Made by a program: the position numbers and the translations under genes
Notes under the pieces: model-generated
What the model was told of the DNA's origin: nothing
What the model saw: the letters and a program-made list of their open reading frames with translations, nothing else
Databases searched by the model: none
From: Adineta steineri
Lineage: Eukaryota > Rotifera > Eurotatoria > Adinetida > Adinetidae
Direction: 5' to 3'
Length of the DNA stretch: 64,000 nucleotides
Assembly (NCBI GenBank): GCA_905250115.1
Contig: CAJNOI010000153.1
Location: 29,451-93,450, forward strand
In this document: one piece after another, positions 50,989 to 62,699 of the stretch
Numbering within the stretch: position 1 is the stretch's first letter
Layout: every line of letters begins with the position of its first letter

Positions 50989-52045
50989 TTAATAAGGTGA
51001 ATAAAAATAACTTGATCGACCACGACCACTAATGAAATGAAAAGAAAAAATATATAATTTTAAAATATGAAAACTTTTTCATACCGAAAAAACGGTCGAG
51101 CAATACGACCACGATAAGGTGCAGATACATAAGGCATATAAGCACCACCACGAGGAAATCGACCACGTCCAAACCCACGAATTGCACCACGTGGCGGTCG
51201 ATCAGTTGTTGATACACCAGGTCGATTTGTTCGTTTTTCAGTGACCTGAATATTATAATAATTAGTATAATAATATTCGATTAAGGTGTATATAATTACT
51301 TTAATCTGACGTCCTTTAAACAATGAGTCATCAAGAGCAAGTGCAGTCTGTACAGAATCCTTATCGGAGAATTCAACATAAGCAAAACTAAAATTAAAAA
51401 AAATATATATATCTCCTATTGTCATTTCGATTTTCTTTTATTCTCTAATTATAAAGTTTCTCAGAAGAATGTAACTATGGTCAATCCTTGGAAAGGTAAG
51501 AATTCTATTTATTTCATACCCTTTTGGTTGCCCAGTAAATTTATCACATAAAATAGTAACTCTATGAATAGAACCACAGCCATGAAAATGATTTTCTAGT
51601 TCTTGTGCTGTTGCTGAATAATCAACCTATAGAAAATCAAACATTTGTTCAAAAATGATTACTACAAATTCTTTTTTGTTTTCAACATACATTTCCAACA
51701 TAAACTGATCGTAAATCAGCTTCCATTTTTTCTTCGATGGTTGGAAATGGAGCTAATTAAAATAAAATTAGCATTAAAATTAAATATAAAAAGAGCAAAC
51801 TTACGTGTTCCTGGTGTACCAGGTAATTGCATTTGTTTTTCAACTTCAAGTTGCATTTGTTTTAATTTTTCAGCTTCTTCTTCCATTTCTCTTATACGTT
51901 TACGCATTGTATCAAGATCAGCTTCATCACCCATTTCTGATGTATCCAAAAGTGAATCTGAAACATTTTCTTGACCATCTGGACTTAGTGTATTATCAAT
52001 ATTGGATGAAATACCATTATTACTATTATGTATAGTTGAATCCAT
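50989..52045 (-). CDS. PABPN1: Nuclear poly(A)-binding protein
   Basis: Six exons (51805-52045, 51691-51752, 51520-51626, 51300-51387, 51085-51245, 50989-51028) encode 232 aa. Coiled-coil [19 protein letters not shown] is followed by [19 protein letters not shown], an RRM with [18 protein letters not shown] and [12 protein letters not shown], then [13 protein letters not shown], an Arg/Gly-rich tail and the terminal YFYSPY. These are the diagnostic blocks of PABPN1, which stimulates poly(A) polymerase and sets tail length in the nucleus. The N-terminal polyalanine/Gly-rich part of the mammalian protein is missing, which explains the shorter length. It is divergent from JTB. Confidence 0.97.
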
Positions 52046-52568
52046 GTTGATTAATTTCTCGATAAGAATAAATATCTGGAAAAAAAGCGAAAATATGTAA
52101 CAAATAATTGGAATAAAGAATGAAGAATAAACAAAAATGAATAGAAATGAAATGAAATGAACATTTAGTTCTTTGTCATGATTGGTTTGGTTGAATTTTA
52201 TTTGTATTTTATTAGATTTTATGAAACGTTTTTTATCGATTGATTTTCTTTTTATTTTATATTATTAAAGTTAAATAAATTTTATTTTTATTTAACAGAT
52301 GTCACCCATTACGAAATGATTGGACAGTAACTTCACCAAGGTGAACAACTATCGCAGTACACACCTACTACCTTTCGTTACTCCCTAATAGACACAACTG
52401 AATGAAGGGAAGCTTCATCATAATTTTTTAATTAAAAATATCCTGTTAGAGAAGATGATCTTCTATTTCCGTATATGTATATACCTATAGTTCACATAAT
52501 ACAAATTTTATCTTGATTACATATCAGTAATAGACCTAATATTATTTCTTTTTAGATAAGAGATTCTC
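52046..52568. promoter_or_regulatory. Divergent promoter region between PABPN1 and JTB
   Basis: The start codons are 523 bp apart on opposite strands. A less AT-rich core lies around 52300-52410. A TTTTTAG acceptor-like tract ends 14 bp before the JTB ATG, suggesting a leader intron or spliced-leader site. Confidence 0.45.
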
Positions 52569-53060
52569 ATGTTTGATTTTATAACCCGTCGTCGTCTTAT
52601 TATTTTTCTTGCTGCCATTTTATTTGTTACAATAAGTATTTTATTTATTGTTCATATACGTTCAACAACAATCAGTCAAATTATACCATCGTTTACACCA
52701 ACATCTTCATCAATAAATTCAACCGATGAAGAAAAATCAACAGATAAATGTTATCTTAATGAACCATTTGATGTTTTAACATCATGTCGAAGATGTCGAT
52801 CTTATGAACAACGTGCACACGCTACTGATTGTTTGCCTACAGGTTATCGAGAATTTGTATTTTGTTCAAAATCAAACATTAAAGTTTACCGTCCATGTGC
52901 AATACCTATTCGTATACAGAAAGAACGTTTTTGGTATTTCGAAGGTATTGTTTTTATTATTGCCTTGTTATCGACAACAAGTGTTTATTTACGTCAAAAA
53001 TCATTAAATAAACAAATGGTAGAAAAAATCAAACGACAGATTGAAATAAGTGAGGAATGA
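52569..53060 (+). CDS. JTB: JTB-family membrane protein
   Basis: Single-exon gene of 163 aa. An N-terminal hydrophobic helix (about residues 9-30; signal or anchor) precedes a luminal Cys-rich domain with KCYLNEPF, TSCRRCRSYEQR, DCLPTGYREFVFC and YRPC. Then FWYFEGIVFIIALLSTTSVYLRQ forms the membrane segment before a basic tail with KIKRQIE. The order of cysteines and the FW.FEG block match animal JTB (jumping translocation breakpoint protein), whose relatives are linked to mitochondria and cytokinesis. The start is the first ATG of the frame. There is no intron. Confidence 0.9.
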   Translation: MFDFITRRRLIIFLAAILFVTISILFIVHIRSTTISQIIPSFTPTSSSINSTDEEKSTDKCYLNEPFDVLTSCRRCRSYEQRAHATDCLPTGYREFVFCSKSNIKVYRPCAIPIRIQKERFWYFEGIVFIIALLSTTSVYLRQKSLNKQMVEKIKRQIEISEE

Positions 53061-53579
53061 ATCAGTTGTATACATCGTTATTTATACGCTTGATCGCGTA
53101 TGTACTTTTTTCTTCTTCTTCCAATGATACGGTGAATTTGTTTTCTTATAATTGATAAAGCACACGTGATATTTTACAGTCGAAAGATTGACTAACCAAA
53201 TTTTTCATATCTCATAATCATATATGTGATAAAACTTATTATGTAATATTAGTTTTAAATGTAATCTTTTATCTTATTGTAAACTATGCCTACTAATAAG
53301 TTATCATAACAAATTTATATTTATCTTCTTCTTCTTTTTTTTTGTATGTGTATTTTTCTTATCTAATCTCATTGAAATAGTGAAAATGTACTCGTTTTGT
53401 TCTTATTATAATATTTTGAATTTTTTAATATGCATTTATAGATTTATTTCAAATTATACTGTGATATATACCTATAAATCATCCCGATACATTTAATAAT
53501 CACAAAAAGTGAGTATATTTAACTATAAATTGAATAGAATTTATTAGAAACTTTTTTTTATAGTTGTGATTTTCAAATA
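53061..53579. other. Spacer between JTB and the mannosidase
   Basis: AT-rich spacer holding the JTB 3' UTR and the promoter or 5' leader of the mannosidase. A TTTTTTTTATAG tract ends 16 bp before the next start codon. Confidence 0.5.
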
Positions 53580-56500
53580 ATGTACAGTTTATCATTTGCA
53601 TTTCTATTTATTCTTATCTCTGTCTGCAATACAGTACCTACTAAGTCATCTAATGGCTGTGGTTACGATGTAATATTAGTTTGAATTTACTCATATATAT
53701 GAAATATGATTTTTTACTTTAGGCATGTAATTTAGGTGATCCAAATAAACTTAATGTTCATATAGTTCCACATACACATGATGATGTTGGATGGTTAAAA
53801 ACCGTTGATCAATATTATTATGGAGGTATGTATTTACGAAATTTTGTGTTAATATTTAAATAAAATATTTAGCTCGAAATAATATTCAACATGCTGGTGT
53901 ACAATATATTCTCGATTCAGTTATGCATTCACTTGAAGAAAATCCTGATCGACGTTTTATGTATGTTGAAATCGCTTTTTTCTGGCGCTGGTGGAATGAA
54001 CAAACAGATGAAATGCGTAATAAAGTAAAACAATTTGTTAATGAAGGTAAATTATTTATATTTAGTTTTAAAAATGAATATTAAAGAGTATGATATATAT
54101 CTATAGGTCGTTTGGAATTTATATCTGGTGGTTGGTGTATGAATGATGAAGCATCAACACATTACAATTCCATCATTGATCAATTTAGTTTAGGAGCAGA
54201 ATTTTTACGAGATCAATTTGGTGAATGTGCTCGACCAAAAATTGGTTGGCAAATTGATCCATTTGGTCATTCACGTGAACATGCTTCAATTCTTGCACAA
54301 GTAATTTTATTCATTAATTACTTCTACTAGATAAAAAAACATATTTGTTATTTTTTTACAGATGGGTTTTGATGGTTTATTTTTTGGTCGCGCTGATTAT
54401 GAAGATATTACACAACGTAGTAAAACTAAAAATATGGAATTAATTTGGAAAGCTAGTGCTAATTTAGGTAATTATAGAGTTGCATATAGAAATTCGTTTA
54501 AAAGAAAATATCTTGTAAACATTTATAGACCGTCAGAGTTGGTTATTAACCGGTGTTTTACCCAATGGATATTCTGCTCCGGGTTCATTCTGTTTTGATC
54601 TCTTTTGTGATGATCAACCTATTATGGTTAGTGAATGAAATTTCTATATCACAACTTCCTTGCTTTTCTTTGAATACGCACGCATGTCTTTCACTTATAG
54701 ATAATGCATGACTTTTCACTCGTTTACTTAATACCTACTCACCACTGAACGGTTTTTGTGATGATGAATCTGTTATGGTGTGATGCTTATTTCTTTGCTC
54801 AGATTAAAAATAATATTAACTCAACTGTATGTGCAAATCTTTTCTTGTTTTTTTAGGATGATCCTCATTTACATGATTATAATGTTCCGGAACGTGTTAA
54901 AGCATTTCTTGATGCAGCTCATAATGAAGTTCGTTGTATTAATAACTAAATAATTGTAAAATTTTCGTTTTTTAACTCTTAGGCTAATCAATATTCAACA
55001 AATCATATTATAATGACAATGGGTAGTGATTTTCAATATGAAAGTGCTAATCAATGGTTTAAAAATATGGATAAATTGATGAAATATGTTAATGCTCAAG
55101 TATGTAAATCAAATTTATTTTTAAATATTTAAACTATTGTTTTAATTAATAGCAAACTAATGGTAGTAATGTAAATGTATTCTATTCAACTCCATCATGT
55201 TATTTATATGCATTGAATAAAGCGAATCATTCTTGGACATCAAAAACCGATGATTTTTTTCCATATGCTCATCATCCACATGGATTTTGGACAGGTTATT
55301 TTACATCACGAGCAGCACTTAAAGGTTATGAACGTCGTTCAAATAATGTTTTACAAGTCACTCGACAATTGAATGCATTTGCAAAAACTAATCTACGAAA
55401 TAGTACTTTTCCTTTAAGTAGGATATTAATCTGAAAAGAAAATGAATTATATTCTTTTAAATTCAGGTGAAGCAATGGGTCTTGTACAACATCATGATGC
55501 AGTTAGTGGTACAGAAAAACAAGAAGTTGCTTTTGATTATGCTCAACGATTAGCAGATGGTATTGATTCAGCAGTTGTAAGTTATGAAATATTTATATGT
55601 TTTTAAAAATTTTAATCAACTTTTCAGGATGTTATTAATCGAGCTTATAGTAAACTTTTACCTCTCGATGAAAAAATCCCGCCAAAGGCACCACAATTTC
55701 TTTGTCAATTAACAAATATTAGTGAATGTTTACCAATTGAAGGAAAAAATCAGGTTCATATATAATTATTAAACTTTTTTTTTGTATCTTATTTTGAATA
55801 GTTTACTTTAACACTTTGGAATCCAACTGTACATACGATTTCTCAACATATTCATGTACCTGTTACAAAAAAATATTCCATTCGTGATTCAACAGGACAT
55901 GTTATTTCAGCTGATGTATTACATCGAAAAAAAGAATTTCGTTCATTTCATTAATTTCTTTCTTTTAGTTTATTCCGATTTCGGAACCAACAAAAAATAT
56001 TCCTGGTCGAAAAAGTTTTGCAACAAATCAACTTGTTTTTAAAGTTATTTTACCAGCACTTGGTTTTAATACATATTATTTCGAATTGAAAAGTATTTAG
56101 TAATTTATTTAAACTATAAAAAATAATATTTTTTGTCTTTCTAGCGGGTAATGAAGATATATCAATTACACAAAATGAAGAATGTATTTTACAAAATGAA
56201 GTAATAATAATCATAGGAATTATAGATGGAAAGTCTTTTTATTTTAGTATCTTCGAGTTGAATTTGATGATCAAGGAAATTTACTTAAGATTAAAAATTT
56301 AAAAAAGAATATTGTTGTACCATTTACTTCTCAAGGTTTTTATTGGTATTCAAGTAAGTTAATAAATACATATATATTAAGTTAATATATTTAATAATGA
56401 AAACTAGGTTTTCCTGGCAATAATTCGCAATCAGAATTTCAAGCATCCGGTGCATATATATTTCGACCTATTTCATCAGATCCTCAACCAGTGAGTGATA

Positions 56501-57666
56501 AACGTACAATGTAAGTATATTTATTCGCTCTTCTATTTATTAATTTTTTTGTTATTTTAATTAGAACATGTATCAAAGGAGAGATTGTTCAAAAAGCTGT
56601 AATTGTTTTTAATAAGTGGACTAGTCAAGAAATAAGTTTATATGATGATTCAAAAGGTGTTGAAGTCGAATGGACAGTTGGACCTATTCCAATTTGTGAT
56701 AAAGTTGGTAAAGAAATTATTCTTCGCTATGATACAGATATTGAAAATCAAGGAAAGTTTTATACTGATTCAAATGGACGTGAAGTTCTTGAACGTATTC
56801 GAGATTATCGTCCAACATGGAATTATACAAAAGTTGAAGATGTTAGTGGAAATTATTATCCAGTTAATAGTCGAATATGGATTAAAGAACCAAATCGTCA
56901 ATTTACTGTTCTTACTGGTAACAAAAAATACAAAATAAAAGAACATTTAATATTTTCTTTTCTTAGATCGATCCGAAGGTGGTAGTAGTATACATGATGG
57001 TTCAATTGAACTTATGTTACATCGTCGTACACTTTATGATGATGCATTAGGTGTTGGTGAACCAATAAATGAAACTGCTTATGATCAAGGTCTTGTTGTT
57101 CGTGGTAAACATTTCTTAATTATTGAATCACCTAGTTCAAGTGCTCTTTATCATCGAGTTGCTTCTCAACGATTATATATGCGTCCACTTGCTACTTATT
57201 CATTACCACAATTATCTTATGCTGATTATTCAGAAACATATCGTCAAACATGGTCAGCATTAGTAAAAGATTTACCATTGAATATACATTTATTAACATT
57301 TGAACAATTGGATACAAATCAATATCTTGTTCGTATTGAACATTATTTTGAATTAAATGAAGATACTACATATTCAAATTCAGTAACATTTGATTTACAA
57401 AAATTATTTCAAACACATGGTATTATAAATGGTATTGTTGAATTAACATTAGCTGGTAATATGCCAGTAAATGATATGAACCGACTTGAATGGACAACTA
57501 TTGATAAAGAATCATCGAAAATGGATAAACCAAGTAGATTTTTTTCAAATATTAATCTTCATTCAAAAACGTTTTTTGTTTTGTTTTAGAAACGATGTCA
57601 GTAAATGATTTGAATATTGTTCTTAATCCAATGCAAATTCGAACATTCCGTGTTACAGTTGAATAA
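53580..57666 (+). CDS. MAN2B1: Lysosomal alpha-mannosidase (GH38)
   Basis: Nineteen exons: 53580-53669, 53723-53825, 53873-54046, 54107-54300, 54362-54467, 54529-54626, 54857-54928, 54983-55099, 55153-55417, 55467-55576, 55628-55753, 55802-55915, 55969-56092, 56145-56200, 56248-56353, 56408-56510, 56565-56917, 56967-57533, 57590-57666. They join in frame to 984 aa (human about 1011). A signal peptide of about 18 residues is followed by the zinc-site motif PHTHDDVGW and the nucleophile region [10 protein letters not shown] (Asp near 173). Other conserved blocks are [20 protein letters not shown] [34 protein letters not shown] and [10 protein letters not shown]. The enzyme removes alpha-mannose from N-glycans in lysosomes. 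Donors include GTTCGT and GTTCAT. A decayed copy of exon 6 lies in the following intron. Confidence 0.97.
54727..54779 (+). pseudogene. Decayed duplicate of the 3' end of mannosidase exon 6
   Basis: Within the intron 54627-54856, the string TTTTTGTGATGATGAATCTGTTATG followed by GTG parallels the end of exon 6, TTTTGTGATGATCAACCTATTATG followed by GTT. It would read FCDDESVM against FCDDQPIM, including the donor position. The sequence upstream contains a stop (TGA) in the matching frame, so the copy cannot be used whole. Confidence 0.55.
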
Positions 57667-58694
57667 ATGATACATTCAATAAACAACACAAAACAGACAT
57701 CTTATCATACTTAATTTCGCTCTTCTTTTCACTTCGCTTATTATCTCTAACTTATATGTTTATTCCAAATCTTAGACAGAATAAATAAAACTAGCTTTAC
57801 ATTAAATTGATTGATTATTAGTGATCTGTGGGACAAAAATTAACACATCTTCGCTGTAACACCAATAAGCTAAAATACATGCATTCCCGTGATTGTTGGA
57901 TAAATCAACATTTCGCTCAATAGTTCAAATAAAAAATAGAAAAAAATTAAAGTCTAAGACATATTTTAGTCTACCGATGAAATAGAGACTCGGGACAAGT
58001 TCCGATTGTCCCGCGGGACAGGACATTCGGGATTCGAAACTGTCTCACAGGACTCTATTGATTATGCATATTTAATTTCCTACATGCAAAGACTAATATT
58101 GAACAAGTAATGTCTGGCTCTGTTTCGTAGAAACGATGTGTCTTCACTACCAGCAAACTATTTATTCAAACAATTTCAAATAACCGACTTCAGATTTGAG
58201 TTCCTTGTTCTAGATTAGCATTGATTAAACTTTAAAAATAACTTCTCCTACGTGTAAAAAAATTTCTTCTTACTAGTACTTTTATACAATATTATTTCGC
58301 AGATTAATATATTAACTATATACGACCGGGATCAATTAAATAGTAATTTAAAGATAATGAAAGATACTATAACATTTCAATACGCAGAGACATAAATTCG
58401 AAAATTTCTGAGTGTGTATAATTGTCGCACTTGTGAAAAGTTTCAAATGAGACAGATTAATCAATCCATATGATATTTTAGGTCATCGCTATACTAATTG
58501 ATAGTCTTCTGTTAATTTTACGCATCAAAAAAAAACATCGAATCAATTGGTAAATGTCATTGAATACTAATGTGATATGAATAATGCATAATTTATACAA
58601 TAGTAATAGATGAGTTCATCTATTAATATGATACTATAATTCTCTTTATTTGACTTTACATTCAAAAGATTAACAAAAGTCCTCTCTTTTTGCT
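57667..58694. other. Intergenic with a short GC-rich repeat-like patch
   Basis: Around 57985-58050 the sequence holds TGTCCCGCGGGACA (a perfect 14-bp palindrome) and GGGACAAG/GGGACAGG repeats. It differs in composition from its surroundings and could be a remnant of a repeat. No gene was seen. Confidence 0.5.
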
Positions 58695-59201
58695 TTAATA
58701 ATGATGAGTTTTACTGATAACAATAAAGAGACCAATAGTTAAATAAATAAAAAGAGCAATTACAAATGTTGCCATTGACCATGATAATGAACGGTTTGAA
58801 TGTATTAATGCTTGTTCATAATAACCATTACGTTCACAATATAAAGCTTTCATAGCATAAAAAACTGCAATAATACCTAATAGAAATATATATATAAGAC
58901 AATTTTGAATTTATTTCTCGAATTCTCAGCTTACCAGTAACAAAAAATAATACAGTTGAAAGAATTGCACAAAGAAGATGTCGTATAGGATGAGCTTTTT
59001 TATTTGTTAATAATTCTGATGAACTTTTACCAGGCTCTTCTGAATAAATAAAATCAATGATTATGATAACAGACAAAAATTTATCTTACCGAAAAAAGTA
59101 CTACCACGTTCATTAGTTATCGATCGACAAGATGATTCCCATCGACATGCGGATAATTTTCGTTGAGCATGAAATGCTGAACATGCTTGAGATGAAATCA
59201 T
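58695..59201 (-). CDS. Two-membrane-helix protein of CD225/dispanin type
   Basis: Three exons (59090-59201, 58935-59039, 58695-58876) give 132 aa. A Cys/Ser-rich N-terminus precedes helix one (LLCAILSTVLFFVTGIIAVFYAMKAL), the loop ERNGYYEQALIHSNRSLSWS and helix two (MATFVIALFIYLTIGLFIVI). The GxIAxxYA.....G.Y..A...S......A arrangement is that of the CD225/dispanin superfamily (IFITM, PRRT2, TRARG1, TMEM233 relatives), re-entrant membrane proteins that affect membrane fusion and trafficking. The specific subfamily cannot be named. Confidence 0.75.
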
Positions 59202-60481
59202 AGTAATTTTTAAATAAGAAACTGACTCATTTGTTCTATAAGAATCTCGAAATCAATCATTACACAAAGTATTATATCATTGATCTAGTACGATATAACG
59301 AGAGGAAAAAAAATTCTTTGAATAGAACGTATGAAAAATTTTTAATCGATTATTTTAAGTATATGAGTCTTTTCATGTAAATCTTTCATAATAAAAAAAA
59401 AGAAGAAGAAGAAGAAAAGCTAGAATGCGCACATAACATTTCTTTGTGAAAATAAACATTCATTCTGGTTTTGATTGGCATCTTGAGAGTGTTTTATATG
59501 AAAAACTCAAGTATTATATTTATAGATTATTCTTCTCATCGAAAGTCAATATGTATTTGAAAGAGAAAAAAAATTAGTTTTGTCTTGCAAATGATATTGA
59601 TCATAAAATCGATTACTATGTTAATTTTCTATAGGAATAAAGATGAATGCAACCCAAGAACAATAGATATTTATAAGCATGTGCCTACAGGCATGCAACA
59701 TTAATATTCAATATGATTGATACTAACGGGTACATACAGATTTTTTTTTTGTAATCCATTAGTCTAATGTTGATATGTTTACAGAGTGTGAAAATGATCT
59801 TTAGTTGTGTGTAAATCAAAATAATTCTGTAAATACCTATACGGAAAAAAATCGTTTTTTTCCTGGATGTTTTTTATTGGGCAACTATCGATCGTGCATG
59901 CTTGATAAATGTTAAACATAATTATTTATTTATTATGTCTCTTAGTAATAAAAAAATGTCTAACTTTTATAATTTGAAATAAACAACAATCGATTTTAAT
60001 TCTATATATAGAAGATCGAATGAAATCTGAGAGAAAATTTGTTACAATTAAATTTGATTTTGGTATATATTGAAAAATATAATTCTTCAAAAAAGTATGA
60101 TTAATCTTTTCAATCTATTTTTATCATTCAATCTCACATTGCATGTGATCTTAGCCATATGTGACGTTCTTTCTTTCTTTCTTTCTTCTATAGATAGTAT
60201 ATTATTTCGTTTCTTTATTCTTCTTCGCAAAGCGACACAACGTTACTACTATCAATGTAATAGAAGCCAAGTTAAGTAGCGCAGCTGTTCTCCTTTTTTT
60301 CTTGTTTTATAGAGGTGATGATGACGAAGTCAACAACAATAATAATACTGGTAAGCCGTTTCAGTTTATTTCTTTTCTTTTTCTTTTCGTTTCGATCTAA
60401 GTATCGCGTGCACTCTTTTGCTTTTATTACTTTAACCTTCGTATATACAAAATCATACTATTTAGATATATATACTATTTA
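59202..60481. other. Intergenic, divergent 5' regions
   Basis: It lies between the CD225-like gene (minus) and the NUPR gene (plus), so it holds both promoters. A purine tract (59391-59418) and TTTC repeats near 60170-60190 are present. No additional gene is supported. Confidence 0.5.
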
Positions 60482-60755
60482 ATGGCATCTACAAATTCCG
60501 CATCAGCTTTAGCTGAACAAAATGCTGAAGATACTTATGAACAATATGAAAAATATTTAAACGCTGGAAGGTAATTTAAATTATAATATAAAAACATAAA
60601 AGACATGTTTTATTTTTAATAGTGGCGGTAAACAACGTAGTAAAGTTGAAGTTCAATTAAACTCTCAACATCATGATGCTGGTGGTGATACAAGAAAGAT
60701 TGTAAATGCCATGGCTAATAATGAAAAAAATCAAAAACAACATGAAAAGAAATAA
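60482..60755 (+). CDS. NUPR/p8-family nuclear protein
   Basis: Two exons (60482-60570, 60623-60755) encode 73 aa. After an Ala/Ser-rich start, YEQYEKYLNAGSGGKQRSKVEV and GGDTRKIVNAMANNEKNQK follow the layout of the NUPR1 (p8) family: an acidic-aromatic stretch, a GGxKxRSK motif and a basic, helix-loop-helix-like TRKIV..L.N.EK segment. Family members are small, intrinsically disordered, stress-induced chromatin-associated proteins. Length matches (human NUPR1 82 aa). It is too short for a 60-residue single-exon search because it is split by a 52-bp intron. Confidence 0.88.
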
Positions 60756-61228
60756 ATATTCATAAGACATTATTATTGTTTCTGTTTTTTCATTATTAAA
60801 CTTATCATGATCGTTTGTCTTCATGAATTCATTGGGACAATATAAGAGATATTATCTTGTTTGTTTTTATTTTATGCAGTCTTTATCTAAATAAACATGC
60901 TTCGTTTTTTTGTTTTTGCTTCTATTTAATATCTATTTTTATATTAGTATGAAATGAGTCATACAGTACATGTACTATAGTGTACAAGTTATTATTATTA
61001 TATTATAATAGCTTCTTAAAATTACGATGTTTAACGAAAATAATTTAATTTCGTTTTCGATTAGAATATAAAATCATGTTAGTGTACGAAAAATCTGAAG
61101 TTACAAATAAAATTTATTTTTTTTAATTTTTTAACCTTGTTTGAGTTTGATGTTAAACGTTGATATCAATTTGAATTTTTATATTGTTTGTGTCTTAATA
61201 TGCTATAATAATGTTCATTCAATCATCA
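60756..61228. other. Spacer downstream of NUPR
   Basis: NUPR 3' UTR, with AATAAA-like strings near 60890 and 61105, and AT-rich spacer. No gene was seen. Confidence 0.5.
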
Positions 61229-61453
61229 TAATCAGGGGTGGCGCGACCGGGAGGTGTCGGAGGAATAACACCCTCAATCTTTCGAAAATTTCTATTTTTT
61301 GCTCAACAAAATCGGCAAATCTTCCTAAGTTTTTCACCAAAGATAATGCTACATCACCCCCTCCTCAAAACAAAAACGTGAAATTCATCTTTCTACTCCA
61401 AAAAAATTTACTACATCCTCTCAATGTTGACTGACTCACGCCACCCCTGATTA
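61229..61453. mobile_element. MITE with perfect 15-bp terminal inverted repeats
   Basis: The left end TAATCAGGGGTGGCG and the right end CGCCACCCCTGATTA are exact reverse complements. If the outer TA on each side is the target duplication, this is a Tc1/mariner-like nonautonomous element of about 221 bp. The open frame that crosses it is fortuitous. Confidence 0.85.
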
Positions 61454-61965
61454 CAGCTGTCATTTGATAATATTCATAGATATGCTTTAGTCAATTTCAT
61501 GTTTAATATAAAAAATCTCAGTATATTTTGAAGAGTTTTATTCGTCAATGGAGAATATCATAAATAACAAAACATGACAAAATATTTTGTAGATTTATTA
61601 TCACCCTAGAAAAAACTTTTAAAAATAGCTCTATATGAAAGTTGTAGTCTGATTATTACAAAATAAATTAATCAATATTAAAATGATACAGATAGTTCAT
61701 CATTTATATTTTTTAATAAACTAAGAAGATAATACATCAATATCGATTGATAATGTTTTATAAAATAAAAAGTTATTTTTATGTGTCCATGAATGTTTTT
61801 TTTAATACAATTTTCTATTAATTGTCGATGATTTTTACATAAACATGATATCTTGTTTTTTTCTCTCGATAAATATTCAGTTGTAAGTTATGAAATAATC
61901 AATATAAATCATTCAAAAAAGTCATTATCATTAGCCAAAAATATTTGTGTATATCGTCGACAATA

Positions 61966-62352
61966 CTATGACAAAGACAGGTAGATAAATAATGAAATCG
62001 AACGAATGATGTGGAAATAATGTGATACGAGAATTGGCTTGACATTAAATGTATCAATATGTAACACCAGGAAACCAATGATGGCTATTAGGAGAGAGTA
62101 AAATCCGAACAAATGTTCACCTATGAATTCAGCCAATCTTGTATTAGCTTTCAATCCATCAACAACGATAAAAACTGCGACGATCCCCTCGGGGATCCGC
62201 CCACATTTTATTAACAATGTTGCATTATCATCTTGTGATGCAAGGAATGCTTGTATCATGAACGAAATTAACGGGAATCCCATATACAGAAATATGTATA
62301 TAGGATCCCATTTGAACCTATTCCAAAGCTGAACAATTGCAGTTATAATCAT
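61966..62352 (-). CDS. Putative multi-pass membrane protein or fragment
   Basis: An open frame of 128 codons begins with ATG straight after a TTTTAG tract. It encodes three or four hydrophobic segments (for example IYIFLYMGFPLISFMIQAFL, PEGIVAVFIVV and FYSLLIAIIGFLVLHI). Its bases are less AT-rich than most genes here. Upstream on the same strand, frames with protein-like composition exist (62380-62690), but no donor/acceptor combination I tried joins them in frame. It may be a degraded gene, an exon of a larger gene, or foreign DNA. No family is recognised. Confidence 0.4.
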   Translation of the reverse strand: MIITAIVQLWNRFKWDPIYIFLYMGFPLISFMIQAFLASQDDNATLLIKCGRIPEGIVAVFIVVDGLKANTRLAEFIGEHLFGFYSLLIAIIGFLVLHIDTFNVKPILVSHYFHIIRSISLFIYLSLS

Positions 62353-62379
62353 CTAAAACTAAATATATTTATACATACC

Positions 62380-62690
62380 CATGTCGAACAATCCGGCACG
62401 GAAATAACCGGTTTCGTGGTAGTCCGGAGATTTCATGAAAGCAGTATTCCAGTTGAACGGATTCGGTGACCGGATTTATCTGGTTTAGATCGGAATCGAC
62501 AGGAACATGTCAAAACCAGCAGCCGGATACGGTTACCTCACTTCACCAACAGATTCCCGGCATTTTCCGATCGGGTTTCTCTCGGAAATGGCGAGTTTCC
62601 TCAGGGATTTCGCCGAAAATTCATGGAATCCTGCTTCAGGAACCATCGGTCTGGGATATTGGTTCACAATCAAATGAAAGTTTATTATGA
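62380..62690. other. GC-rich anomalous block
   Basis: About 310 bp with many CGG, CCG and CGA trinucleotides stand out from the AT-rich surroundings. Minus-strand frames read NPFNWNTAFMKSPDYHETGY and MVPEAGFHEFSAKS, and a plus-strand frame also stays open for about 74 codons. None is recognised. The block could be a relic of a gene with other codon usage or a recent insertion. Confidence 0.5.
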
Positions 62691-62699
62691 TCATCATTA

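Noticed and set aside
57985-58060. GC-rich GGGACA repeats as a possible mobile element
   Set aside because: A 14-bp palindrome is present, but there are no terminal repeats or duplication, so no element is called.
61141-61434. 97-codon open frame
   Set aside because: It runs through the TA-flanked MITE and ends inside it; not protein-like.
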